Notes under the pieces: generated by a model
The model's input: the letters and a program-made list of their open reading frames with translations, nothing else
What the model was told of the DNA's origin: nothing
Databases searched by the model: none
Part shown: piece by piece, positions 1 to 6,295 of the stretch
Numbering within the stretch: position 1 is the first letter of the stretch
Layout: each line of letters opens with the position of its first letter
From: Gammaproteobacteria bacterium RIFCSPHIGHO2_02_FULL_42_13
GTDB lineage: Bacteria; Pseudomonadota; Gammaproteobacteria; UBA12402
Reading direction: 5' to 3'
DNA: 15,996 nucleotides
Assembly (NCBI GenBank): GCA_001801405.1
Contig: MGXQ01000049.1
Span: 21,675-37,670, forward strand
Translations under genes and position numbers: made by a program

Positions 1-1
1 T

Positions 2-1498
2 GATTTTTCAGATGCAGAGAAAGATAAGGGGGCTGGTGCGGGTGGTACCCCTAAAAGAAGGGCTGAAGGTGAGGTCGGTGGTTCTGCAGCAAAAAAAACT
101 ACATCTCCCGAAAGAGTGAGAGCGCTGCTGATGGGAACAGGTGTAACGCCTAAAATAAACAGATTAGGTATCATGGATGCTGCTGCCAGGGGTGATGCAA
201 CAGAAGGCGAACCAGATGCAGTGGGTGATGATATTGTTGATATAGCCATGTCAGCTGGGGGCGGTGCTGCTTTTTTTCCTCCCCGCCGGCGGAGGGAGGT
301 AAGACGACCAGTCTTAAGTGTTGCGGCAGGAGAGGATGAAAGCGCAGCAGGACAAGTATTACCGCATGTTCCTGAAGTTGAGCGTGTATATTGGCCGCAG
401 CTCGCATTTGATGCGGCCGTGCAAAAGATCCAACAAAATTTAACACGCGATGTTACAGACCCAGTTGAGATGCATCCGGTCAGAAATCCTCATTTATATG
501 ATCATGTAATAGGATTGGCTTATGAAATACCAAGAGATGAGGAACGGCGTCGACCTGCTCGGCCATTAGGACATTGGAAGTTGGAGTTGGATGTCGCAGC
601 CGCATGTCCTGTTCTTTTCACGGAATGTCGATCGACAGAAGGCGATCGAATAGTACGAGTAGAGTTTAAGGGTGATTCATCATTTCAACATGTTGAAGAG
701 CCGGTCGAGCGATTATCGTTAGTGAGGGATTGGGTACGGCGTCGGCATGCTGGTTTGTTGGTTCAGCATGCTTTGCAAACATTAACGGTGGTACCATTGG
801 AACGAGAAAATATCGATGCATTTATGCAAGAGTTTGTAGCAGAAAAAAGGCCTGGCAGAGTTACGCTCACAGATGAAACGTCCCCTCGACGAAAGGAAAG
901 GTTATTGAAAGCGTTAGTCGGATCTTATAATGAAAAGATATTATATCAGCAAGGAACCCGTCAGTTTAGAGCAGATCAGAATGACACGCATATGGAACAA
1001 CATATGGCCGTCGGCGGGCGGGGAGGTAAAACACGATTTCATTCCAGTGTTACAAGAGGGTCTGTGTATCTTGCGGGATTGAATATTATTATTGATAATA
1101 GTATGCGACGTTTTTTGCATTGGGCTTATGAAAATAATATTGTGTTGCAGGGCAGGCCTACTTTTATTGTGAATCTCGGTACGCCTATTGATCAGTATAA
1201 TAGTCCTGGGTGGCAATATGCACATATTGAATCTGCAGGGGGTGCCGCGGGACATTTTTATCCAGTGAATCAAGTGGATTTTGATAAAAAGGGATCAACA
1301 ACATTTATTGTGCTCGATCGCTATGGCAATTTAGATCCGAGCTACTATAGACTGAGTGTAGGGCAAGATCCAATTGAAATATTGCGAGATTCTCGTACTG
1401 GAAAAATTCAACGGCGATTTGATCGTGTTTTGAAATCTGAGTCTGTCTCCCCTGATCAAGGCGCGGGACCAGCCGCACCAAAATCTTTTGGACGATAA
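2..1498 (+). CDS. Unrecognised large protein, 5' end outside the window
   Basis: I do not recognise this protein. The reading frame is open from base 2 with no stop, so the gene very probably begins upstream; an internal GTG at 116 is the first usable start inside the window but has no convincing ribosome binding site. 498 residues are visible, ending at TAA 1496-1498. The first ~35 visible residues are low-complexity and rich in Gly, Lys, Ala and Thr, with two basic clusters (PKRR and AAKK). A second basic patch (PPRRRREVRR) follows about 60 residues after the GTG. The rest looks globular, with no signal peptide or membrane segment in the visible part. The C-terminal third (from about TRFHSSVTRG to the end) contains Tyr/Trp/Asn-rich segments typical of a folded domain. 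It is convergent with the next gene. A secreted effector is conceivable in this kind of organism, but nothing here proves it. Confidence 0.7.
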   Translation, partial: DFSDAEKDKGAGAGGTPKRRAEGEVGGSAAKKTTSPERVRALLMGTGVTPKINRLGIMDAAARGDATEGEPDAVGDDIVDIAMSAGGGAAFFPPRRRREVRRPVLSVAAGEDESAAGQVLPHVPEVERVYWPQLAFDAAVQKIQQNLTRDVTDPVEMHPVRNPHLYDHVIGLAYEIPRDEERRRPARPLGHWKLELDVAAACPVLFTECRSTEGDRIVRVEFKGDSSFQHVEEPVERLSLVRDWVRRRHAGLLVQHALQTLTVVPLERENIDAFMQEFVAEKRPGRVTLTDETSPRRKERLLKALVGSYNEKILYQQGTRQFRADQNDTHMEQHMAVGGRGGKTRFHSSVTRGSVYLAGLNIIIDNSMRRFLHWAYENNIVLQGRPTFIVNLGTPIDQYNSPGWQYAHIESAGGAAGHFYPVNQVDFDKKGSTTFIVLDRYGNLDPSYYRLSVGQDPIEILRDSRTGKIQRRFDRVLKSESVSPDQGAGPAAPKSFGR

Positions 1499-1504
1499 GC
1501 AAGT

Positions 1505-1618
1505 GTAGCCTGGGTGAAGCGAAGCGAAACCCAGCACGGTAGGTTGGGCTAAATAAAATGTAGGTTGGGCCTTACGGCCCAACCTACGCACTCGCTTTGC
1601 TCGTTCCACCCAGGCTAC
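1505..1618. repeat. Composite palindromic REP-like element
   Basis: The outer arms GTAGCCTGGGTG (1505-1516) and CACCCAGGCTAC (1607-1618) are perfect 12-bp inverted repeats. Nested inside is a second perfect hairpin, GTAGGTTGGGCC (1560-1571), loop TTAC, GGCCCAACCTAC (1576-1587). A further copy of the inner arm, GTAGGTTGGGCT, lies at 1539-1550. The left part also folds alone (CTGGGT 1510-1515 with ACCCAG 1529-1534). The core AGCGAAGCGAAA recurs in the element after ahcY. Modules beginning GTAGCC or GTAGGTTGGGC are, as far as I know, common dispersed intergenic repeats in gammaproteobacteria. Lying between two convergent genes, it may also stop transcription from both sides. Confidence 0.8.
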
Positions 1619-1643
1619 GTTGCTCCTATCCGGAACTCGCATT

Positions 1644-2051
1644 TTAAGGATGAGCGAAAGTGGGTGCTTTCGGTGCGGGGGTGATCAGCCCTAGCTGTTC
1701 TAGTATAGGGTTGATCAGGTCGCATTCTTCTGGTGTAAGAAATCTTCTTTGCTTTTCTTCGGTTAAAACGTAACGGCAATATAATGCATGGTATTCTTGC
1801 AGTTCGCCAAATTCAGATCTGGCAGTGCTACAAGTGGTGACGAATGAGGAGCCATCATGCGAAGCAGTATAGGCTTCGAGTTGTTGTAAAATATCGAAGA
1901 TCAATGCATTGAACGCGTCACCAGTTTTTCCGCTTTTGATTATGTACCATTTTAGTTGCGCATATAATTGCTTGCCTTGTTGAATGGCTTTTTCTACTTC
2001 CGGACTAGGTGCGGAGTCGAACATATCAGATTCAAATGTTGGGCCGGGCAT
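1644..2051 (-). CDS. Hypothetical protein, 135 aa
   Basis: I do not recognise this protein. It is a small, soluble-looking polypeptide with no signal peptide or membrane span. The predicted content is largely alpha-helical, with helices around KAIQQGKQLYAQLKWYI, FNALIFDILQQLEAYT and EEKQRRFLTPEECDLINPILEQ, and a Pro/Ala-rich tail (TPAPKAPTF). The start is well supported: AAGGAAAT lies about 8 bases before ATG (2049-2051). It is last in a row of three minus-strand genes but is separated from the aldolase gene by about 100 bases, so it may have its own promoter, although I see no clear one. The real-gene call rests on length, the ribosome binding site and plausible composition. Confidence 0.65.
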   Translation of the reverse strand: MPGPTFESDMFDSAPSPEVEKAIQQGKQLYAQLKWYIIKSGKTGDAFNALIFDILQQLEAYTASHDGSSFVTTCSTARSEFGELQEYHALYCRYVLTEEKQRRFLTPEECDLINPILEQLGLITPAPKAPTFAHP

Positions 2052-2150
2052 AATATATTTCCTTTTATTATTTGAGAAAGGTTATTCGTAACTACTCGGC
2101 ACAAACAAGGAACGTCCATATTTTGGTGCTTTTGCGATGAATAGTTACGT

Positions 2151-3161
2151 TTACTCCATGTTATTTTTATATTTTCCTTCCGAAGCGAAACCGTTTAATT
2201 TGGCGCGTTTTAGTAAAGCTTCTTGTGCAAGCTTAACATTTTCCATTTTACCTTGCCATACTCTCAATGCGGGAGCCTGTAATGCGCGGCCATATGAAAA
2301 ACTTAAATTCCAGGGTAAATGGCCAATTTTATTCATCGCATTTAAATGTGCGGTAGCGAGCTCATCGCTTTGTCCACCGGATAAGAAATTAATCGTTGGT
2401 ATGGTTGCCGGTACGGTTTCACGAAATAATTCAATGGTTTTTTTTGCCACTTCTTCGATAGGCGCTTGTGGATTTGCGTGGGTACCCGAAATCACCATAT
2501 TGGGTTTTAAAATCATGAGTTCTAACTTGACATTATGTTCTGCAAGCGCCTTAAACACGGCGAGTTGAACGCTCTTGGTGACGCTAAAACAACGATCGAT
2601 AGAATGATTGCCATCCATTAAGACTTCCGGTTCAACGATGGGTACGATGCCGACTTCTTGACATATTGCAGCATAACGCGCTAATACATCAGCGTTCGCA
2701 TCAACCGCGCTTTGCGATGGCAACCTATCAGAAATTTGATATACGGCACGCCATTTTGCAAAACGTGCCCCCGCTTTTTTGTATTCCGCTAAACGTTTGG
2801 CTAAGTCATCTAACCCTTGTGTGATTTTTTCATCGGGCGAATTTTTTAAGGAGACTAATCCTTGGTCAACTTTAATGCCGGGGACGATACCATTTTGTGA
2901 CAAAAGTGTCGGGAATGGAGTGCCATTTACGGTATGTTGATAGAGTGTTTCTTCAAATAAAATGACGCCCGAAATATAATTGTTTAAATGGGGAGCGGAA
3001 AATAATAAATCACGATAGGCGCGACGATTTTCTTCCGTGGGTTCGACATGGATCGTATCAAAACGCTTTGCGATGGTGCCGTTGCTTTCATCAGCGGCTA
3101 AAATCCCTTTGCCAGGAATGGCGATATCTTTAATGGTAGAGGTGAGGGTTTGAATATCCAT
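2151..3161 (-). CDS. fba: Class I fructose-bisphosphate aldolase
   Basis: This enzyme cleaves fructose 1,6-bisphosphate to glyceraldehyde 3-phosphate and dihydroxyacetone phosphate (reversible) in cytosolic glycolysis and gluconeogenesis. The 336-aa sequence carries the glycolytic class I signatures in order: GKGILAADES near residues 18-26, GIVPGIKVDQGL at 91-102, FAKWRAVYQI at 134-143, IVPIVEPEVLMDGNH at 172-186, the Schiff-base lysine in LELMILKPNM (Lys219), and FLSGGQSDE plus LSFSYGRALQ towards the end. The start has AGGAG 7 bases upstream of ATG. It lies 39 bases after suhB on the same strand and could be cotranscribed with it. The closeness to animal-type class I aldolases is notable, since many gammaproteobacteria rely on the metal-dependent class II enzyme. 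The C-terminal tail lacks the terminal Tyr of the vertebrate enzymes. Confidence 0.96.
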   Translation of the reverse strand: MDIQTLTSTIKDIAIPGKGILAADESNGTIAKRFDTIHVEPTEENRRAYRDLLFSAPHLNNYISGVILFEETLYQHTVNGTPFPTLLSQNGIVPGIKVDQGLVSLKNSPDEKITQGLDDLAKRLAEYKKAGARFAKWRAVYQISDRLPSQSAVDANADVLARYAAICQEVGIVPIVEPEVLMDGNHSIDRCFSVTKSVQLAVFKALAEHNVKLELMILKPNMVISGTHANPQAPIEEVAKKTIELFRETVPATIPTINFLSGGQSDELATAHLNAMNKIGHLPWNLSFSYGRALQAPALRVWQGKMENVKLAQEALLKRAKLNGFASEGKYKNNME

Positions 3162-3200
3162 TGTATTGCTCCTATGAGAGGTCTATTAGATCCGCTCATC

Positions 3201-4004
3201 CTAATGCAATTTGAGCGTTTCGGCAAGTGGTTTTAAGAGCGGCAATAATTCGCGCATGATTTTGGGGTTTGCTGTCGCAATATTCCCGGATTTCAGATAA
3301 TTTTCACTGCCATCAATATCTGTTACTAAACCGCCCGCTTCTTTAATTAATAAAATACCAGCGGCGATGTCCCACGGATATAATGCGAGTTCAAAAAATC
3401 CATCGAGTTGTCCCGATGCAACATAGGCTAAATCGAGTGCGGCGGAACCTGCGCGCCGAATGTCAACACAATGTAATGCAACGTTTTGTAATGTCTTATA
3501 ATAGGGATCAGAATCGATGTTGCGTCGAAATGGAAATCCGGTTGCTATTAATGACTCATTTAAATGTCGGCATTCTGCAACACGCATGCGGTGATTATTT
3601 TTTAGTGCGCCCTGTCCGCGTGTGGCTGTAAATAAATCTTCTTTAAGCGGATCGTAAATAACGGCTTGTTCAATTTGATCGTTATGTTTTAATGCGATTG
3701 AAATACAAAAATGCGGAAAACCATGAATAAAATTAGTCGTGCCATCGATGGGATCGATAATCCATTGATAATTGTTGTCACCTTCCTGGCCGCTTTCTTC
3801 GCATAAAAAACCATGGGTCGGATAGGCGATATGTAATATTTCAATAATTGCTCTTTCGGCGGCGTTATCGATATTGGTGACGAAGTCTTTATCGCTTTTT
3901 TTAGAGATATTGATCTTATCAGGGCGATCCAGCGCCTGCATGATAATCGTGCCTGCCTTGCGAGCAGCCGTGACAGCGGTATTGACGAAAGGGTGTAGCG
4001 ACAC
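3201..4004 (-). CDS. suhB: Inositol-1-monophosphatase family protein SuhB
   Basis: SuhB is a Mg2+-dependent phosphatase of the inositol monophosphatase family; in E. coli it also works as a factor in the rRNA antitermination complex. The protein is 267 aa, the same length as E. coli SuhB. Visible family motifs are DFVTNID (40-46), EES (69-71), the metal-binding WIIDPIDGTTNF (81-92), ATRGQGA, RRAGSAALDLAYVA (183-196) and the second metal site WDIAAG (211-216). Translation probably starts at GTG (4002-4004): AGGA is 7 bases upstream, and the N-terminus HPFVNTAVTAARKAG then aligns with E. coli HPMLNIAVRAARKAG. A good promoter lies just upstream. In E. coli suhB is the divergent neighbour of trmJ; here the gap between them has been filled by two small genes and a palindrome. 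Confidence 0.95.
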   Translation of the reverse strand: MSLHPFVNTAVTAARKAGTIIMQALDRPDKINISKKSDKDFVTNIDNAAERAIIEILHIAYPTHGFLCEESGQEGDNNYQWIIDPIDGTTNFIHGFPHFCISIALKHNDQIEQAVIYDPLKEDLFTATRGQGALKNNHRMRVAECRHLNESLIATGFPFRRNIDSDPYYKTLQNVALHCVDIRRAGSAALDLAYVASGQLDGFFELALYPWDIAAGILLIKEAGGLVTDIDGSENYLKSGNIATANPKIMRELLPLLKPLAETLKLH

Positions 4005-4031
4005 AGTTTAATCCTAATAGAATGTGCAGCC

Positions 4032-4061
4032 ATTCTACGAGCCTTTGGGTCCTCGAGTCAA
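4032..4061 (-). promoter_or_regulatory. Probable sigma70 promoter of suhB
   Basis: Read on the minus strand, TTGACT (4061-4056) is followed after an 18-base spacer by TAGAAT (4037-4032), each 5 of 6 against consensus. The predicted transcription start is near 4025, giving a leader of about 20 bases. The -10 region also forms one arm of a 7-bp inverted repeat (4018-4024 with 4031-4037) that sits just upstream of the ribosome binding site. Confidence 0.55.
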
Positions 4062-4148
4062 GCTTGCGCTATGGGTGGGTGGTGATGGATAGTGGCCATC
4101 CCCAATCTCTGATGCTCGTTTTTCGAGTGATTTACGCCTTTCATCGCC

Positions 4149-4206
4149 TCAGGTCCTCCCGCTAAAATTGATATTACATCATATCAATTTTAGCGGGAGG
4201 ACCTGA
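4149..4206. repeat. Perfect 26-bp inverted repeat with 6-nt loop
   Basis: The left arm 4149-4174 and right arm 4181-4206 are perfect reverse complements separated by TACATC. Each arm contains the string AGGTCCTCCCGCTAAAATTG or its complement. A 10-bp palindrome, CCTGATCAGG (4202-4211), overlaps the right end. The repeat starts 8 bases beyond the stop codon of the small secreted gene at 4215. Neither side carries the T-run of a normal intrinsic terminator, so it may be a very strong hairpin that stabilises or ends that mRNA, or a small mobile or palindromic element. No second copy is in the window. Confidence 0.85.
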
Positions 4207-4214
4207 TCAGGGGG

Positions 4215-4559
4215 TTAATAAGTTATTTGGCAATCTTCAATGGATTTTGAGCAAGAGATCCCGCTGCCGCCGCCAGACCATAGATCAGGATTGACCGGGC
4301 GAATGGTGTTGGGATAGGTGTTTTTTGATAGGACTAAGAGATTGCTATCATAAACACAGCCGGCGAGGTTATCCGTCGCAATGACCGCGTCATTAAACAC
4401 ATCATGCCCTGTGACTTGACCGATAACGATCCAGTCTTTGGTGTTTTTTGAGTTGCTTAAGTTTGGGCATTGATCGATTACTTTAGCTACGCTCACGGTG
4501 GGGAATAAAAATAAAATAAAACTAAAGCAGAGAGAGATGAATAACGATTTTTTTAACAT
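4215..4559 (-). CDS. Small secreted cysteine-containing protein
   Basis: The protein is 114 aa and its function is unknown. MLKKS followed by a hydrophobic stretch to VSVA (about residue 25) is a typical Sec signal peptide, so the ~89-residue mature part should be exported to the periplasm or beyond. The mature part has four Cys, in QCP, GCVY, ISC and EDC, which could form two disulphides. I chose ATG 4557-4559 over ATG 4563-4565 because AAGGA is 8 bases from the former and only 2 from the latter. The neighbouring gene at 4619-4999 shares the order CP - CVY - W(S) - C - EDC, so the two look like diverged tandem paralogues. The pattern recalls small secreted families of unknown function in Legionella-like bacteria (DUF3757 is one possibility), which I cannot verify. 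Confidence 0.75.
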   Translation of the reverse strand: MLKKSLFISLCFSFILFLFPTVSVAKVIDQCPNLSNSKNTKDWIVIGQVTGHDVFNDAVIATDNLAGCVYDSNLLVLSKNTYPNTIRPVNPDLWSGGGSGISCSKSIEDCQITY

Positions 4560-4588
4560 AAACATAATCCTTCTTTTGCTTAGTTTTA

Positions 4589-4597
4589 ATTATACCA
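4589..4597 (-). promoter_or_regulatory. Extended -10 promoter element for the 4215-4559 gene
   Basis: On the minus strand the sequence reads TGGTATAAT, an extended -10 (TGn plus a perfect TATAAT). It lies about 30 bases before the chosen ATG, so transcription would begin near 4582. No good -35 is visible at the right distance, which is acceptable for an extended -10 promoter. It implies this gene has its own promoter separate from its upstream paralogue. Confidence 0.55.
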
Positions 4598-4618
4598 CAG
4601 TTTTTCAAATTTCTATGT

Positions 4619-4999
4619 CTAATCGGGCAAAATATTGCTTGAGTCGATGCCGCAGTCTTCTGGCTTTGTGCTGTAACAATCGGTACGTATACAATTTGTT
4701 CCACATTGGCTCCAGTTAGGTCCTGTTGGTGCAGTGGCCAATTTAGAGGTGATGATTCTTGTGGTATAGTAAAACTTTGATTGTTTGGGATTATAGTAAA
4801 CACACTCTACCGTGAATCGTCCGCCTTGTTTTTTTGCCGTGGCAACGACATGTTGTAAATTGAGGGATGGTGGTGGGAGTGGTGGTCCAATAGGATCGGA
4901 GCTTGTTGCCGTAGATGTTTCGGGGCAGAGTATCGCTTCTGAAAAACATATGACAGGGATTAAAATAAGTACAACAATTGCCATCAATGACTTCAGCAT
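4619..4999 (-). CDS. Small secreted cysteine-rich protein, paralogue of neighbour
   Basis: The function is unknown. The frame is open further upstream, but ATG 4997-4999 is the likely start: GGGAG is 6 bases before it and it places a clean signal peptide (MLKSLMAIVVLILIPVICFS, cleavage after about SEA, residue 22) at the N-terminus. This gives 126 aa. The mature part begins ILCP, has a proline-rich stretch (GPPLPPPS), then ECVYYNPKQSKFYYTTR, a Trp in GPNWSQC, and ends with a Cys cluster (SQCGTNC, TDC, PEDC). The six Cys suggest an oxidised exported protein. It shares the CP / CVY / W / C / EDC order with the downstream gene. It is divergent from trmJ, with only 52 bases between the starts. 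Confidence 0.75.
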   Translation of the reverse strand: MLKSLMAIVVLILIPVICFSEAILCPETSTATSSDPIGPPLPPPSLNLQHVVATAKKQGGRFTVECVYYNPKQSKFYYTTRIITSKLATAPTGPNWSQCGTNCIRTDCYSTKPEDCGIDSSNILPD

Positions 5000-5051
5000 G
5001 GTATTCTCCCTAAAATAATTCATATACAAAGTATAGTTGATCTTGGAAATG

Positions 5052-5774
5052 ATGTTAAACAAAATTCGTATCATTTTAGTTGAACCCTCTCATCCCGGAA
5101 ACATAGGTGCCGCAGCAAGGGCATTAAAAAACATGGGGTTAGAAAGATTATATCTTGTAAAACCTGAGTTTTTTCCTCATAAGCAAGCGTACTATCGCTG
5201 TTCTCGCGCGGATGAAATCTTGGATAATGCAATTGTAACTGAGACGGTTGATGAAGCACTAATTGGCTGTGGTCTTGTGATTGGCACCAGTGCGCGGCAA
5301 CGCGTGTTTCCACAGCCGATGCTGGATCCGCGTCAAATGGCAGCTAAAGTTATGGCAGAGCCGGATGATGTTGAGATTGCCATTCTTTTCGGAACGGAAC
5401 ATTCAGGGTTGGATAATCCAACATTGCAAAAATGCCATTTTCATGTTTTTATTCCGTCGGTTACCGGGTTTAGTTCATTAAACTTAGCAGCTGCTGTGCA
5501 GGTGATTTGTTACGAAATTCGCATGGCGTTTTTATCTTTATTGAATGAACCAATGTTGCCGACACAAAAAATAAATCTTGCGACGATAGATGAGTTGGAA
5601 GGGTTGTATCAACATATTGAATCGACCATGATTGCAGCAAAATTTTTGAACCCAAAAAGCCCACGCACAATGATGGCGCGATTGCGTAGATTATTTTCTC
5701 GTGCGCGTGTCGACAAAGATGATTTAAATCTGCTCAGAGGCATGGTGGCCGCGATTCAAAACCTCGTGAGATAA
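5052..5774 (+). CDS. trmJ: tRNA (cytidine/uridine-32-2'-O)-methyltransferase TrmJ
   Basis: TrmJ uses S-adenosylmethionine to methylate the 2'-O of nucleotide 32 in the anticodon loop of several tRNAs. The 240-aa protein (246 in E. coli) shows the SPOUT fold: IRIILVEPSHPGNIGAAARA (5-24), VIGTSARQR (76-84) and the knot-forming FGTEHSGLDN (113-122) and GFSSLNLAAAVQ (139-150). A helical C-terminal extension holds the DELEGLYQHIE stretch. I chose ATG 5052: it matches the E. coli N-terminus MLQNIRIVLVE, and GGA lies 4 bases upstream; earlier TTG and ATG codons in frame fit less well. E. coli-type enzymes have FGRE at the first knot motif, and here Arg is replaced by Thr (FGTE). The stop codon overlaps the IscR site of the following operon, the usual gammaproteobacterial trmJ-iscR neighbourhood. 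Confidence 0.94.
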   Translation: MLNKIRIILVEPSHPGNIGAAARALKNMGLERLYLVKPEFFPHKQAYYRCSRADEILDNAIVTETVDEALIGCGLVIGTSARQRVFPQPMLDPRQMAAKVMAEPDDVEIAILFGTEHSGLDNPTLQKCHFHVFIPSVTGFSSLNLAAAVQVICYEIRMAFLSLLNEPMLPTQKINLATIDELEGLYQHIESTMIAAKFLNPKSPRTMMARLRRLFSRARVDKDDLNLLRGMVAAIQNLVR

Positions 5775-5798
5775 TACTTGACTATTTTGGTCGGATAT
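5774..5798 (+). promoter_or_regulatory. Predicted IscR type 1 binding site
   Basis: The 25-bp stretch starting ATACTTGACT and ending GGTCGGATAT matches the E. coli type 1 IscR consensus (half-sites of the form YYGACT and AGTCRR, with flanking ATA and TAT) at 23 of 25 positions by hand alignment. The two departures are at 5789 (G for A) and 5795 (A for S). It covers the -35 and most of the spacer of the iscR promoter, as expected for autorepression by [2Fe-2S]-IscR. Its first base is the last base of the trmJ stop codon. Confidence 0.8.
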
Positions 5799-5806
5799 AC
5801 TATCCT
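5778..5806 (+). promoter_or_regulatory. Sigma70 promoter of the isc operon
   Basis: TTGACT (5778-5783), a 17-base spacer and TATCCT (5801-5806) form a good sigma70 promoter. The predicted transcription start is near 5813, giving a leader of about 47 bases before iscR. The overlap with the IscR site explains repression when cluster supply is adequate. Confidence 0.75.
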
Positions 5807-5859
5807 CTGTCCTAATAATAAGCATAATATAGCAATAATTTTTTTCGGAGGTATTATCT

Positions 5860-6294
5860 ATGCGATTAACAACCAGAAGGAGATATGCGGTGACCGCTAT
5901 GTTGGATGTTGCCATGCATCAACAGAATCGCCCTGTTTCTTTAACGGATATATCGCAACGTCAAGGAATTTCACAATCTTACTTAGAACAAATCTTTGCG
6001 AAATTGCGACGAGAACGGTTAGTAAAAAGTGTACGTGGACCGGGTGGGGGTTATGTTATTAATGGTGACCTCGAGGATATTGCAGTAACGCATATCATCG
6101 ATGCGATTGATGAAAAATCTTTACTCGAAGGGAAAATAGATTGTAACACAGGCAAAATGATTACGTGCGATTGTGATAGACAAACGAGTTGTTTAACGCA
6201 GCAATTATGGAGTGATTTAAGTGATGTGATGCATGAGTTTTTAAATCACGTTACTTTGGCGCAATTAATGGAACAACATCGAGAATATTTGTAA
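5860..6294 (+). CDS. iscR: Iron-sulphur cluster regulator IscR (Rrf2 family)
   Basis: IscR senses iron-sulphur status through its own [2Fe-2S] cluster and represses the isc operon. The N-terminal winged helix is almost identical to E. coli (MRLT..RRYAVTAMLDVA, LTDISQRQGISQSYLEQIF, the wing VRGPGGGY). The protein is 144 aa against 162 in E. coli because the C-terminal tail is missing. The cluster loop differs: E. coli has three Cys plus His107 in CLTH, whereas here the loop has Cys95, Cys103, Cys105 and Cys111, and the His position is Gln114 (CLTQ). An extra Cys could serve as fourth ligand. The start has a strong GGAGG 9 bases upstream of ATG. It is first in iscR-iscS-iscU-fdx, with one base between its stop and iscS. 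Confidence 0.95.
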   Translation: MRLTTRRRYAVTAMLDVAMHQQNRPVSLTDISQRQGISQSYLEQIFAKLRRERLVKSVRGPGGGYVINGDLEDIAVTHIIDAIDEKSLLEGKIDCNTGKMITCDCDRQTSCLTQQLWSDLSDVMHEFLNHVTLAQLMEQHREYL

Positions 6295-6295
6295 T

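Noticed and set aside
574..680. PD-(D/E)XK nuclease-like pattern (ELDV ... VEFKGD) in the first gene
   Set aside because: Only an Asp and an ExK-like string are seen, without the rest of the fold signature, so chance is likely.
2087..2149. 8-bp inverted repeat CGTAACTA / TAGTTACG between the aldolase and the 135-aa gene
   Set aside because: A short stem with a loop of almost 50 bases is weak evidence for a terminator or operator.
2137..2568. Plus-strand open frame of 143 codons opposite the aldolase gene
   Set aside because: It lies wholly antisense to a clear class I aldolase, has no family motif, and is explained by the codon structure of the opposite strand.
5037..5051. Earlier TTG/ATG starts for trmJ
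   Set aside because: They have no better ribosome binding site, and the family N-terminus (M-L-x-x-I-R) begins at 5052.
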